In this document: piece by piece, positions 1 to 7,477 of the stretch
How positions within the stretch are numbered: position 1 is the stretch's first letter
How the letters are laid out: every line of letters begins with the position of its first letter
Translations under genes and position numbers: made by a program
Notes under the pieces: generated by a model
The model's database searches: none
What the model was told of the DNA's origin: nothing
The model's input: only the letters and a program-made list of their open reading frames with translations
NCBI GenBank assembly: GCA_017456105.1
Contig: JAFTKA010000024.1
Span: 1 to 15,025 of the forward strand
DNA: 15,025 nucleotides
Source: Oscillospiraceae bacterium
GTDB lineage: Bacteria > Bacillota_A > Clostridia > Oscillospirales > Oscillospiraceae
Direction of reading: 5' to 3'

Positions 1-630
1 ATAGCCGTCGGGGTTCATAAAATTGCTGCCGGTCATACCGGCATTTTTTGCGGTAATATTCATCTGCCGGACAAAGACATCGGCAGCCTCCGCCGGGGCA
101 AGCTCCGGATTATGGGCAATTTCCCGGCCGGCTGCTACGGCAGTAATATAGGCCGCATCGTTGCCGCTGGGCAGCATCATGGCCTCAACCAGCTGCTCCA
201 CCGCCAGGGTATCGCCCCGCCGGATAAAGGCGATGGAGGAGTCCGCCGCCACCAGATCCAGGGCGTCCCCTGCCACCACCTTGTCGGCAGGCTTCAGATA
301 CTGCAATGCGGTATAGGCGGTCAGCAGCTTGGTGATACTGGCAGGGTAGAGCTTTGTATCCTCTCCGTACTGTGCCATCATGGTATTTGTCTCACAGTCG
401 TAGACAAAGAACCGTTCACAGGTAAGCTTTCTTCCCGGGAAGGTCTCCCAGTCGGCCTTAGGCTTCGGGGATACCACCACTTCAAAAACTGGCTGTGCCA
501 CCGTTTCTGCGGTAGTCTCCGTGGTCTCGAGCGGAGCATCACTGGGGCTGAAAACACCGGTTAGTGCACAGACGGCCAAACCGATCAGCAGTACAAAAAC
601 GGTGATCTCTATGATAAGTACTTTCTTCAT
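1..630 (-). CDS. D-alanyl-D-alanine carboxypeptidase (S11, PBP5/DacF type), 3' part missing
   Basis: Reading leftward from ATG at 630, an open frame of 210 codons runs off the left edge. It starts with a short basic end and a hydrophobic segment (about residues 4-24), then a linker rich in E, T and P. The serine carboxypeptidase motifs are clear: SITK at residues 98-101 (nucleophile Ser98, Lys101) and SGN at 155-157. The third motif (KTG) would lie beyond the edge. The family removes the terminal D-Ala from peptidoglycan stem peptides outside the membrane. A Cys at residue 21 after LAV resembles a lipobox, but Val at -1 is atypical, so I favour an ordinary signal peptide or anchor. The gene begins 8 bases after the stop of the upstream XRE regulator, so the two are probably cotranscribed. 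The ribosome binding site (AAAGGAAG about 12 bases upstream) is rather distant. Confidence 0.93.
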   Translation of the reverse strand, partial: MKKVLIIEITVFVLLIGLAVCALTGVFSPSDAPLETTETTAETVAQPVFEVVVSPKPKADWETFPGRKLTCERFFVYDCETNTMMAQYGEDTKLYPASITKLLTAYTALQYLKPADKVVAGDALDLVAADSSIAFIRRGDTLAVEQLVEAMMLPSGNDAAYITAVAAGREIAHNPELAPAEAADVFVRQMNITAKNAGMTGSNFMNPDGY

Positions 631-638
631 AGGTCTTT

Positions 639-1424
639 TTATCTTCCTTTGCAGGCATAATGATATGCCATTTTATAATCCTCCAATTGCCGGTAGCATT
701 GCTCCAGACCCGGCCAGGCCTCTTGGGGATACGCTTCTTCAATGGGCAAAAAATGCTCAATGGCCTTTTCGTATTCCCCCAAGGCAAGATGTGCCTGTGC
801 CTTCAGAAGATGCCATTTGTCGCTTCGGGCAGCCGCAGACAGAAACGCAAGGCAGGAAGCTGCGTCCTGCTCCTGCAATGCCGCCTCTGCCCGGAGCAGA
901 AGCTCCTGATCCAGAGAAGGCAAGCTTTTTACTACAGTACCTGCCTGGAAGGGGTCTGCCCGATAGCACAAAATTGCTCTTTGGCGAGCCAGTGCGTCCG
1001 TATAATAGGGTGTCTTTTCTCCTGCCTGCTGTGCCTGATCTAACAAGGTCAGAGCATACTTGGGCCGCTCCTCCAGCACTTCCTCTGCCAGGGAAAGGCA
1101 GGCAAGGGTCTCTATTAAGTACCGCTCCGCGTCAAAGCAGTCATCAGGTGCGTGATATTCTTCCAGCAAATCCAGCACGTCCCGGGGGGGAGCGTTCCGC
1201 AGGCTTACCATCAGCCGGGCATTGGACGATAGTACGTCCTCCAAAAACCAGCTTAAGGGCAGCTCCAGCCGTGCTGCCAAAAGCCGCAGGGTTTCCATGG
1301 AGGGATTGGCACTGCCGTTTTCAATCTGGGAGAGCATATTCCGGGTGATGATATCCCCGCAAAGAGCCTTTTGGGACAGACCTTTCTCCAGTCGTGCCTG
1401 CCGCAGTTTTTCGCCCAGTTCCAT
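639..1424 (-). CDS. XRE-family transcriptional regulator with TPR-like C-terminal region
   Basis: 261 residues from ATG at 1424. I prefer this to the GTG at 1433 because the GTG lies inside the AGGAGGTG ribosome binding site, which is spaced 8 bases from the ATG. Residues 1-62 form a Cro/CI-type helix-turn-helix: LRQARLEKGLSQKAL, then a recognition region ending ISQIENG-like (here MLSQIENGSANPS). The rest is alpha-helical with repeated short helix pairs, for example AQAHLALGEYEKAIEHF and LEQCYRQLEDYKMAYHY, which look like tetratricopeptide repeats. This layout resembles peptide- or ligand-sensing XRE regulators (Rgg/PlcR-like in layout only); the ligand is unknown. It sits upstream of the carboxypeptidase gene and divergent from the membrane-protein/M16/lgt operon, so either could be its target. 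That is inference. Confidence 0.85.
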   Translation of the reverse strand: MELGEKLRQARLEKGLSQKALCGDIITRNMLSQIENGSANPSMETLRLLAARLELPLSWFLEDVLSSNARLMVSLRNAPPRDVLDLLEEYHAPDDCFDAERYLIETLACLSLAEEVLEERPKYALTLLDQAQQAGEKTPYYTDALARQRAILCYRADPFQAGTVVKSLPSLDQELLLRAEAALQEQDAASCLAFLSAAARSDKWHLLKAQAHLALGEYEKAIEHFLPIEEAYPQEAWPGLEQCYRQLEDYKMAYHYACKGR

Positions 1425-1447
1425 ATGCCTCACCTCCTGGAATTTTC

Positions 1448-1453
1448 ATTATA
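1448..1453 (-). promoter_or_regulatory. Extended -10 promoter for the XRE regulator/carboxypeptidase pair
   Basis: On the minus strand TATAAT is preceded by TGA, giving a TGN extended -10. It lies 23 bases upstream of the ATG of the XRE gene. The -35 region about 17 bases upstream (TGGATT) is poor, which fits an extended -10 promoter. Part of a 124-base divergent intergenic region. Confidence 0.55.
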
Positions 1454-1495
1454 TCACGAACAAAATCGAAAATCCACCGCCTGCAAAAAATTCAT

Positions 1496-1523
1496 TTGCT
1501 ATTTTTTATATATGGCTTATAAT
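1496..1523 (+). promoter_or_regulatory. Promoter of the DUF975-like/M16/lgt operon
   Basis: TTGCTA, 16 bases, then a perfect TATAAT at 1518-1523. Predicted start of transcription is about 1530, giving a leader of roughly 20 bases before the ATG at 1549. It is back to back with the promoter of the divergent XRE gene. Confidence 0.6.
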
Positions 1524-1548
1524 GATAGAAAACAAAGAAGGAGCGAAG

Positions 1549-2475
1549 ATGGTGGATTGGAGCAAAAAAGCCCTGCGTCAGCGGGTAAAGTATATTGACA
1601 GAAAAATCGTATTTATCCACACCCTGGTGAGTGTGGGTCTGATGCTGTTACTGACGGTGGCAGACTATGTCCTGATGGGCAAGGTAAATGAAACCTCCGG
1701 TCTTGCCGGCATCGGCTCCCGGGCAATTTTAGAAACCCTGCGGACGGTTTTGCAGTACGTGGGTATGATCCTGCTTCCCTTCTGGGAGATGGGACTTGTG
1801 TTTGCCTCCCTTCGTATGGCAAGAGCTCAGCAGGTAAGCACCTATGACCTGAAGGAGGGCTTCCGTCGTTTTTGGCCGGCTCTGCGGCTGATGCTTTTAC
1901 GGCTGGTGCTTTGTCTGGTGGCAGGTATCGCCGCCATGCAGGTGAGTCTGACTACCTTTTTGTACACGCCCCTTTCGGACAGGCTGACTGCCCTGGTAGC
2001 ACCCTTTGCCCAACAGGGTTCCGACGTGCAGACCATCTTCCAGGAAGTTCCCTTTTCTGAGATCCAGTCCGCCGTATTGCCGGCACTCATTTTGTTTGCG
2101 GTGCTGTTTTTGGGAATTTTGATCCCTGTGCTTTACAGAGTCCGTTTTGCCGACTTTGCGGTTATGGACGGAGCAGGTGCTTTTGCTTCGCTTCTTAGCA
2201 GTAACCGCTGTATGAAGAGAAATTGTTTTAAGCTGCTGCGTGTGGATCTGCAATTTTGGTGGTTCTACCTTTTGGAGGTCCTGGTGGTGGTTCTGTGCTA
2301 CGGAAATACCCTTCTGCAGGCTCTGGGCGTAACGCTTCCCCTGTCGGAAGGTACAGGCTTTTTCCTGTTCTACGGACTCTATGCCCTGTGTCAGCTGGGC
2401 CTTCACAGCCTGTTCCGGGGCAGAGTGCAGACTACCTATGCTGCCATTTATGATAATCTGAAGGAGCAAGTATGA
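1549..2475 (+). CDS. DUF975-like polytopic membrane protein
   Basis: 308 residues from ATG at 1549, chosen because GGAG (1540-1543) lies 5 bases upstream and the consensus promoter lies just before it; the frame is open further upstream but that part overlaps the divergent gene. About six membrane segments are visible, near residues 20-43, 66-88, 111-134, 174-198, 235-252 and 268-288. The region SSNRCMKRNCFKLLRVDLQF (217-236), followed by a hydrophobic stretch and a final QTTYAAIYDNLK (294-305), has the shape of DUF975 proteins (Ser-x3-Met-Lys-x-Asn, then Leu-Asp-Leu-x-Phe, then Tyr-Ala-Ala-x-Tyr). The middle of the family pattern is weak, so this is a family suggestion from memory. No biochemical function is known. 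It is the first gene of a coupled operon with two M16 homologues and lgt; its TGA overlaps the next ATG. Confidence 0.8.
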   Translation: MVDWSKKALRQRVKYIDRKIVFIHTLVSVGLMLLLTVADYVLMGKVNETSGLAGIGSRAILETLRTVLQYVGMILLPFWEMGLVFASLRMARAQQVSTYDLKEGFRRFWPALRLMLLRLVLCLVAGIAAMQVSLTTFLYTPLSDRLTALVAPFAQQGSDVQTIFQEVPFSEIQSAVLPALILFAVLFLGILIPVLYRVRFADFAVMDGAGAFASLLSSNRCMKRNCFKLLRVDLQFWWFYLLEVLVVVLCYGNTLLQALGVTLPLSEGTGFFLFYGLYALCQLGLHSLFRGRVQTTYAAIYDNLKEQV

Positions 2476-3728
2476 TCCAAACCCTTTCTTTAGCCCCCGG
2501 CTTTACCCTGCGATGCTATGAAGATAACCGATTCAAGCAGGGCGGGCTCAGTCTGCAGATGGTGCGGCCCATGTGCCGGGAAGAGGCCGCTATGAACGCT
2601 CTTCTTCCGGCTGTTCTGCTGCGGGGCAGCAAGAATAGTCCCGACCTGCGGGATATTACCCTGCGGCTTGACCATCTGTACGGTGCCGGCGTGGGAACGC
2701 TGGTTCGGCGGGTGGGCGATTATCAGACCATCGGTTTGAGCTGCACCTTTATCGAGGACAGGTTCGCCCTGCCCGGAGATCAGGTTTTAGCCCCTATGGC
2801 CGATTTTCTGCGGGAGCTGTTTTTAGAGCCTGTGCTGGAAAACGGCATTTTCCGCAATGACTATGTGGAGGGCGAAAAGCGGAATCTGATCGCCGCCATT
2901 GCCGCCCAGAAAAATGACAAAAGAGTTTATGCCGGAAACCAAATGCTGACCCATATGTGCGGCACTGACAGCTACGGAATCCCCCGTTTGGGCCAGATCC
3001 CGGAGGTGGAGGCCATCTCCGCAGAGGGTCTTTATACCCATTATCGGAAGATTCTGAAGACCTCCCCTATGGAGATCTTTTATGTGGGCTCTGCAAAGCC
3101 GGAGTATGTGGCAGAATTGCTGAAACCCCTGTGTGTCAGTGAAGACCCCATTCCCCTGCCGCCGCAGACAGTGCTGTGCCCTGCCGAACCGGCAGAAATC
3201 AAAGAGCAGATGGACGTTACCCAGGGCAGGCTTTGCCTTGGCTTTACCACCCCTGTTACCACCAGAGATCCGGGCTTTGCCGCCCTGCAGGTGATGAACG
3301 CCATTTTTGGCGGCGGCATGACCAGCAAGCTTTTTATGCAGGTCCGGGAAAAACTGTCGCTGTGCTATGACATCGGCTCTTCCTATTATGGCAGTAAGGG
3401 TGTAATGACCGTGGCCGCAGGCATCGAATTTTCCCAAAAGGAAGTGGCTCAATCCCAGATCCTTGCCCAGTTGGAAGCCTGCCGCAAGGGCGATATGACC
3501 GAAGAGGAAATCCTTTCTGCCAAGCAGGGGATCATCACGCAATTGCAGGCCACCCACGATGCCCCCGGCTCCATCGAAAGCTATTACGCCACCTCCGCCC
3601 TGAACGGTCTTGCCATGACCCCCATGGAATATATCCGGGCGGTGGAGAAGGTAAGCCTACAGGATATTAAAGAAGCGGCAGAAAGCGTTCAGCTTCACAC
3701 CGTGTATTTTTTGGAGGGGGAAGCATGA
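2472..3728 (+). CDS. ymfF: M16 peptidase homologue lacking the zinc site (YmfF type)
   Basis: 418 residues, starting in an ATGA overlap with the upstream gene and preceded by AAGGAG (2461-2466). The fold follows M16 (pitrilysin/insulinase-like) proteins: an N-terminal domain and a recognisable C-terminal domain around residues 249-322, with GFTTPVTTRDPGFAALQVMN followed by IFGGGMTSKLFMQVREKLSL-like sequence. Where active members carry HxxEH, this protein has LLPAVLLRGS (about 44-53), so zinc binding should be lost. This is the usual state of the YmfF-type partner in Bacillota. M16 proteins often work as pairs of one catalytic and one non-catalytic chain enclosing a peptide chamber. The next gene is the catalytic partner, so a heterodimer is likely. 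The substrate is unknown. Confidence 0.88.
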   Translation: MIQTLSLAPGFTLRCYEDNRFKQGGLSLQMVRPMCREEAAMNALLPAVLLRGSKNSPDLRDITLRLDHLYGAGVGTLVRRVGDYQTIGLSCTFIEDRFALPGDQVLAPMADFLRELFLEPVLENGIFRNDYVEGEKRNLIAAIAAQKNDKRVYAGNQMLTHMCGTDSYGIPRLGQIPEVEAISAEGLYTHYRKILKTSPMEIFYVGSAKPEYVAELLKPLCVSEDPIPLPPQTVLCPAEPAEIKEQMDVTQGRLCLGFTTPVTTRDPGFAALQVMNAIFGGGMTSKLFMQVREKLSLCYDIGSSYYGSKGVMTVAAGIEFSQKEVAQSQILAQLEACRKGDMTEEEILSAKQGIITQLQATHDAPGSIESYYATSALNGLAMTPMEYIRAVEKVSLQDIKEAAESVQLHTVYFLEGEA

Positions 3729-5005
3729 TGAAAAAGACCAGTTACCCCCTGTTGGACGAGGTGTTATACACCGCGAAATTGCAAAACGGCCTTTCTGTGG
3801 CCGTTGTCCCCCGACCGGGCTTTACGAAAAAGCTTGCCTATTTGGTAACGGATTTCGGTTCGATCCACCGGGAATTCTCCTTAAACGGAAAGGCCTACAC
3901 CGTGCCTGCGGGCATTGCCCATTTCTTGGAGCATAAGCTCTTCGATATGCCGGGCCGGGATATTACCGCGGAGTTTGCCGCCTTGGGTGCTGTTCCCAAC
4001 GCCTTTACCGGCTACGATATGACAGCCTATCATTTCTCCTGCACGGAGAATTTCTATGAATGCCTGCGGCTGTTGCTGGAGTTTGTATACACCCCCTGTT
4101 TTACCCGGGAAAGTGTGGATAAGGAGCAGGGCATTATCGGTCAGGAGATCGATATGAACCAGGACGCTCCCGAAACGAGGATCTTTGAGAACCTCATGGG
4201 GAGTATGTACGAAAACCACCCGGTGCGAGAGCCCATTTTAGGCACGAGAGAGAGCATCGGTTCTATCACCCCGGACATGCTGACCGACTGCCACAGGGCC
4301 TTTTACCGGCCGGAGAATATGCTTTTATGCGTGGTGGGCGATGTTGACCCGGAAAAGGTGGAAGCCATCGCTCTGGAGCTGTCCCCCAGGGACAATCCCA
4401 AGGTAACCGATGTCCGGTGCTGGCAGGAGGATATGGCCGTGAAGCAGCCCTACTGCTCCGAGCAAATGGAAGTGGCCATGCCCATGTTCCAGCTGGGCTT
4501 TAAGTGTGAGCCCCTGGGCAAGGGTGAGGACGCGATCCGGCAGGAATTTATGGGCGATCTGGCAGCTGAGGCTCTGTTCGGAGAGTCCTCCCGGTTGTAT
4601 CTTAAGATGTATCAGGAGGGGCTCATCGACTCTGCCTTCGGCGGCGGCTTTGAGACCATCGAGGGTATGGCACTACTCACCGCCTCCGGCGACAGCTGGG
4701 AGCCGGAAAAGGTACGCTCTTCCATTTGGGAAGAGGCCGCCCGGATTTCCAGAGAGGGCATCATTGATTCAGATTTCCTCCGTATGAAACGCAGCTCTTT
4801 GGGCCGCCGGATCAAGGGTCTGGACAGCTTTGATTCTACCTGCTTCCGTGTCTGTGCCTACCATTTTTCCCGGTATGACTACTTCCGTTTCCCGGAAGTT
4901 TATGAATCCGTAACCGCCCGTCAGGTGCAAGAATTTTTACAAAGGGTCGTAACCGAAGAACGCACAAGTCTTTCGGTGATCAACCCCATAGAGGAGGTAA
5001 ACTGA
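3725..5005 (+). CDS. ymfH: M16 family zinc peptidase (YmfH type)
   Basis: 426 residues. The first ATG (3725) overlaps the previous stop as ATGA; a second ATG follows directly at 3728, so the exact start is uncertain by one codon. The inverted zinc motif HFLEH is intact at residues 66-70 (His66, Glu69, His70), and the distal KEQGIIGQE at 133-141 supplies Glu134 and the likely third ligand Glu141. A second, weaker M16 domain follows, with AAEALFGESSRLYLKMYQEG. The protein should cleave short peptides in a chamber formed with the preceding non-catalytic homologue. Related pairs (AlbE/AlbF) mature peptides in Bacillus, but nothing here identifies a precursor peptide. Translation of lgt is coupled to it through a TGATG junction. 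Confidence 0.92.
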   Translation: MMKKTSYPLLDEVLYTAKLQNGLSVAVVPRPGFTKKLAYLVTDFGSIHREFSLNGKAYTVPAGIAHFLEHKLFDMPGRDITAEFAALGAVPNAFTGYDMTAYHFSCTENFYECLRLLLEFVYTPCFTRESVDKEQGIIGQEIDMNQDAPETRIFENLMGSMYENHPVREPILGTRESIGSITPDMLTDCHRAFYRPENMLLCVVGDVDPEKVEAIALELSPRDNPKVTDVRCWQEDMAVKQPYCSEQMEVAMPMFQLGFKCEPLGKGEDAIRQEFMGDLAAEALFGESSRLYLKMYQEGLIDSAFGGGFETIEGMALLTASGDSWEPEKVRSSIWEEAARISREGIIDSDFLRMKRSSLGRRIKGLDSFDSTCFRVCAYHFSRYDYFRFPEVYESVTARQVQEFLQRVVTEERTSLSVINPIEEVN

Positions 5006-5853
5006 TGAACTACTCTACCATTTCCTTCCCCGGGCTGGGAATTTCCTTAAATCCGCCCCGGGAGATCCCCATCACCGACAGCTTCAGCATCCATTTTTAC
5101 GGCATTATCATCGGTTTGGGCCTGCTGCTGGCAGCGGTCTACGGACTGCGACGGAGCAAAGCCTTCGGTCTGCGGCAGGACGATATTATTGACGGTCTTT
5201 TGTGGATCGTGCCTTTGGCAGTTGTCTGTGCAAGACTTTACTACTGCATTTTCTCCTGGAGCGACTACAAGGATAACCCCATCGAAATGCTCTATATCTG
5301 GAACGGCGGCCTTGCCATTTACGGCGGTGTCATCGGTGCGGCATTGGGCGTGATCGTGTTCTGCAAGATCAAAAAAGTACGCCTGGGTGCGGTACTGGAT
5401 CTGGTGTCCATCAGCTTTTTGATCGGTCAGAGCATCGGCCGCTGGGGCAATTTCTTCAACCGGGAGGCCTTCGGTGCAGAAACCTCCAGCTTCCTGCGAA
5501 TGGGTCTTGAAAACGCCAAGACCGGGGAAGTTATTTACTACCACCCCACGTTTTTCTATGAATCGGCATGGAACGCTATGGGCTTTGTACTGCTGCATTT
5601 TCTGTCGAAAAAAAGAAAATACGACGGTCAGATGGCTCTTGGTTATGTGGCTTGGTACGGTTTGGGTCGGGCATTTATCGAGGGTCTGCGGACCGACAGC
5701 CTGTATTGGGGCCCGTTCCGGGTCAGTCAGGTATTGGCGGCCATTAGTTGTTTGATCGCTGTAGCTGCTCTGGTGATTTTGCACTTCCGCCCCCATAAAG
5801 AATTGTATGTCAACACCGTGGAAGATAAAAACGCACAAAATGATGCCGGTTAA
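5005..5853 (+). CDS. lgt: Phosphatidylglycerol-prolipoprotein diacylglyceryl transferase
   Basis: 282 residues. Lgt transfers diacylglycerol from phosphatidylglycerol to the lipobox cysteine of prolipoproteins, the first step of lipoprotein maturation in the membrane. The signature GRWGNFFNREAFG is at residues 145-157, HPTFFYES at 180-187, and the C-terminal GLGRAFIEGLRTDSL at 219-233. Several hydrophobic segments agree with the seven-helix family fold, and length is normal. Start ATG overlaps the previous TGA by one base, and GAGGAGG lies just upstream inside the preceding gene. At the site where E. coli Lgt has an essential His in FHGG, this protein has IYGG (Tyr106). I believe such Tyr variants occur in Clostridia, but this would need an alignment. 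The last about 20 residues are hydrophilic. Confidence 0.97.
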   Translation: MNYSTISFPGLGISLNPPREIPITDSFSIHFYGIIIGLGLLLAAVYGLRRSKAFGLRQDDIIDGLLWIVPLAVVCARLYYCIFSWSDYKDNPIEMLYIWNGGLAIYGGVIGAALGVIVFCKIKKVRLGAVLDLVSISFLIGQSIGRWGNFFNREAFGAETSSFLRMGLENAKTGEVIYYHPTFFYESAWNAMGFVLLHFLSKKRKYDGQMALGYVAWYGLGRAFIEGLRTDSLYWGPFRVSQVLAAISCLIAVAALVILHFRPHKELYVNTVEDKNAQNDAG

Positions 5854-5870
5854 TTTGTAGGAAACACCAA

Positions 5871-5899
5871 TGGAAAAACCCATCTGTTTCGGTTACAAT
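5871..5899 (+). promoter_or_regulatory. Promoter of the PfkB-family kinase gene
   Basis: TGGAAA (5871-5876), 17 bases, TACAAT (5894-5899). It lies in the 82-base gap after lgt. The -35 is imperfect (4 of 6). A small inverted repeat (GAAACA at 5861-5866 with TGTTTC at 5885-5890, plus inner ATGG/CCAT) covers the -35 box and could be an operator or chance. Confidence 0.45.
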
Positions 5900-5935
5900 G
5901 ATAACGTTAGAGGAAAAGAAAGGAAGTAAATTTCT

Positions 5936-6940
5936 ATGAGTAAAAAGGGAATTGCCGTTGCCGGCAACATGATCGTGGATCTGCTGTACCCCATCGCAGG
6001 TTTGCCCGGCCCCGGTGAGCTGACCACCGTGGTGGCTGATGTGAGCCGTTCCACCGGCGGTTGCGTGTGCAACGATATCGTGGATCTTGCCAAGCTGGAT
6101 CCGGAGCTGCCGTTGGTTGCCCTGGGCCGCATCGGCGACGATGCCGAGGGCCAGTTCGTTGTGGACACCCTCAGTGCCTATAAGAATATCGATCTGAGCC
6201 ACGTGGTCAAGGGCGGCGTAAACGCCTACACCATCGTCATGGCCGACGAGATCACCAAGCAGCGGACCTTCTTCGTGGGCCGTGGCTCCGGTGCTCTGTT
6301 CTGTGAAGAGGATATCCCCTGGGACAAGCTGAATGTGGACATTCTCCACGCCGGCTACATTCTGCTGCTGGACACTCTGGACAGCGAAGATCCCGAGTAC
6401 GGCACCAAAATGGCAAGACTGCTGCATACCGCCCAAAAGCACGGCATCAAGACCTCCATCGACGTGGTCAGCGAGGCCGGCGACCGGTTTGTGCGGATCG
6501 TGCGTCCTGCCCTGAAGTACACCGACTACTGCGTGATCAATGAGGTGGAGGCCAGTGCCACCACCGGTATCTCCCTGCGTACTGAGGAAGGCGAACTGAT
6601 CCGCGAGAATATGCTTCCCGCTCTGCAGAAGATGAAGGAGCTAGGTGTCTCCACCTGGGCTGTGATCCACTGTCCCGAGGTCGGTTTCGGTCTGGACGAG
6701 AACAACAATTATGTGGAAGTTCCCAGCCTGAAGCTGCCTAAGGGCTACATAGCCGGCACTGTGGGTGCAGGCGATGCCTTCTGTGCCGGTGTTCTGTACG
6801 CCGCCTGGAAGGGTGAAACCCTGAAGTCCGCCATTGAGCTGGGCACTGCCTCTGCAGTGTGCTCCTTGTCCGAGGCCAACGCCACCGACGGTATGCGGAC
6901 CGAAAAAGAAGCAAGAGAACTCTACGCATCTATGAGATAA
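5936..6940 (+). CDS. PfkB/ribokinase-family carbohydrate kinase
   Basis: 334 residues from ATG at 5936, with AAAGGAAG upstream. The family phosphorylates sugars or nucleosides with ATP in the cytoplasm. The N-terminal sugar-binding start AVAGNMIVDLLYP (residues 7-19) and the Gly-Gly of STGGCVCN (39-46) are present. The C-terminal anion hole and catalytic base are in AGTVGAGDAFCAG (273-285), with Asp280 as the base. Length and layout are typical. The exact sugar cannot be read from the sequence, and no transporter or sugar pathway gene is adjacent. It is monocistronic: promoter before, strong terminator after. Confidence 0.92.
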   Translation: MSKKGIAVAGNMIVDLLYPIAGLPGPGELTTVVADVSRSTGGCVCNDIVDLAKLDPELPLVALGRIGDDAEGQFVVDTLSAYKNIDLSHVVKGGVNAYTIVMADEITKQRTFFVGRGSGALFCEEDIPWDKLNVDILHAGYILLLDTLDSEDPEYGTKMARLLHTAQKHGIKTSIDVVSEAGDRFVRIVRPALKYTDYCVINEVEASATTGISLRTEEGELIRENMLPALQKMKELGVSTWAVIHCPEVGFGLDENNNYVEVPSLKLPKGYIAGTVGAGDAFCAGVLYAAWKGETLKSAIELGTASAVCSLSEANATDGMRTEKEARELYASMR

Positions 6941-6942
6941 TG

Positions 6943-6972
6943 AAAAGGCCCCTCACCCGAGGGGCCTTTTTT
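6943..6972 (+). terminator. Intrinsic terminator of the PfkB-family kinase gene
   Basis: A perfect 12-bp stem (AAAAGGCCCCTC with GAGGGGCCTTTT) around an ACCC loop, ending in a run of six T. It begins two bases after the kinase stop codon. The A/T ends make it potentially bidirectional. Confidence 0.95.
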
Positions 6973-6973
6973 A

Positions 6974-7100
6974 CACGTCATTCCGAGACCAGTTCGCAAA
7001 CTGGTCGTGGGAATCCGTCCTCTTGCAGTGCAAAGCACTGCGTCGCCGTTGGCGACAGGGACGCGGATTGCCACGTCGCTCCGCTCCTCGCAATGACGTG
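6974..7100. repeat. 127-bp compound palindromic repeat element (MITE-like or REP-like)
   Basis: Terminal inverted repeats of 14 bases match at 13 positions: CACGTCATTCCGAG at 6974-6987 and CTCGCAATGACGTG at 7087-7100. A second nested pair (CGTGGGAATCCG at 7006-7017 against CGGATTGCCACG at 7063-7074) lies inside. Three perfect hairpins fill the centre: 6987-7006 (8-bp stem, CGCA loop), 7025-7041 (7-bp stem) and 7042-7056 (6-bp stem). No protein is encoded that I would support. The CATTGCGAG and GTGGCAATCC words resemble intergenic repeats I remember from many bacterial genomes, so it is probably one copy of a dispersed family. Confidence 0.75.
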
Positions 7101-7168
7101 GTATTTTGTAGCTGCCAGACAATCCGCCACGCCACCGATAAAATCTGTAAAAAAATATCGAAAGGGTA

Positions 7169-7197
7169 TTTACATTTCCATAAGAATCGTGTATGAT
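7169..7197 (+). promoter_or_regulatory. Promoter of the folate operon
   Basis: TTTACA (7169-7174), 17 bases, TATGAT (7192-7197). The predicted start, about 7204, coincides with the 5' end of the THF riboswitch, which supports both calls. The region 7101-7168 between the repeat and this promoter shows nothing else. Confidence 0.8.
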
Positions 7198-7203
7198 AGC
7201 TGG

Positions 7204-7300
7204 GAACAGAGTAGGAGACCCCGCGTGAAGTGCTGCCAAAATGGGGAGTTGAGTGGCAGACGAAGGACATTGTCCGCGATGAGGTATCCGCACCCGCTGC
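7204..7300 (+). promoter_or_regulatory. Tetrahydrofolate (THF) riboswitch aptamer
   Basis: The segment carries the conserved THF-riboswitch words in order: AGAGTAG (7208-7214), CGCGTGAAGTG (7222-7232), a G-rich loop, ACGAAGG (7260-7266), CGCGATGAGG (7275-7284) and GCACCCGCTGC (7290-7300). Supported pairings are GGAGACC (7214-7220) with GGTATCC (7283-7289), having one internal mismatch; CTGCC (7233-7237) with GGCAG (7255-7259); and GGAC (7265-7268) with GTCC (7272-7275). The outer stem is short (CAG/CTG plus neighbours). THF riboswitches of this class bind reduced folates and control folate uptake genes in Bacillota. The next gene is a folate-type ECF transporter component and the one after is folC, which fits exactly. 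A terminator follows at 7396, so control is probably by transcription attenuation. Confidence 0.93.
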
Positions 7301-7395
7301 GTCATATAGGAGTCTTCCTTTATGTAGCAACGATACTCGGTCGGGTAAAGGCCGCCGATTTTGTGCTGCCCTTTTCCTTATGGGTGAAATAAACT

Positions 7396-7420
7396 CCCTG
7401 TGCTTCGGCACGGGGTTTTT
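7396..7420 (+). terminator. Riboswitch-linked intrinsic terminator in the folT leader
   Basis: An 8-bp stem (CCCTGTGC with GCACGGGG, one U-G pair) closed by a UUCG tetraloop and followed by five T. It sits about 95 bases after the aptamer and 57 bases before the folT start. A possible antiterminator partner is GGAGT at 7309-7313, which can pair with ACTCC at 7393-7397; this is speculative. Confidence 0.88.
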
Positions 7421-7477
7421 CATTTGTAAGAGGGGTTGCAGGCGTTCCCGTTGCCCACATGAATGGAGGCATTTTTT

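Noticed and set aside
521..1348. Plus-strand open frame of 275 codons
   Set aside because: Lies antisense to the XRE regulator and carboxypeptidase, which have clear motifs and ribosome binding sites.
5047..5883. Long minus-strand open frame opposite lgt
   Set aside because: Antisense shadow of a certain lgt gene; composition (many His, Gln) follows from reversed codons.
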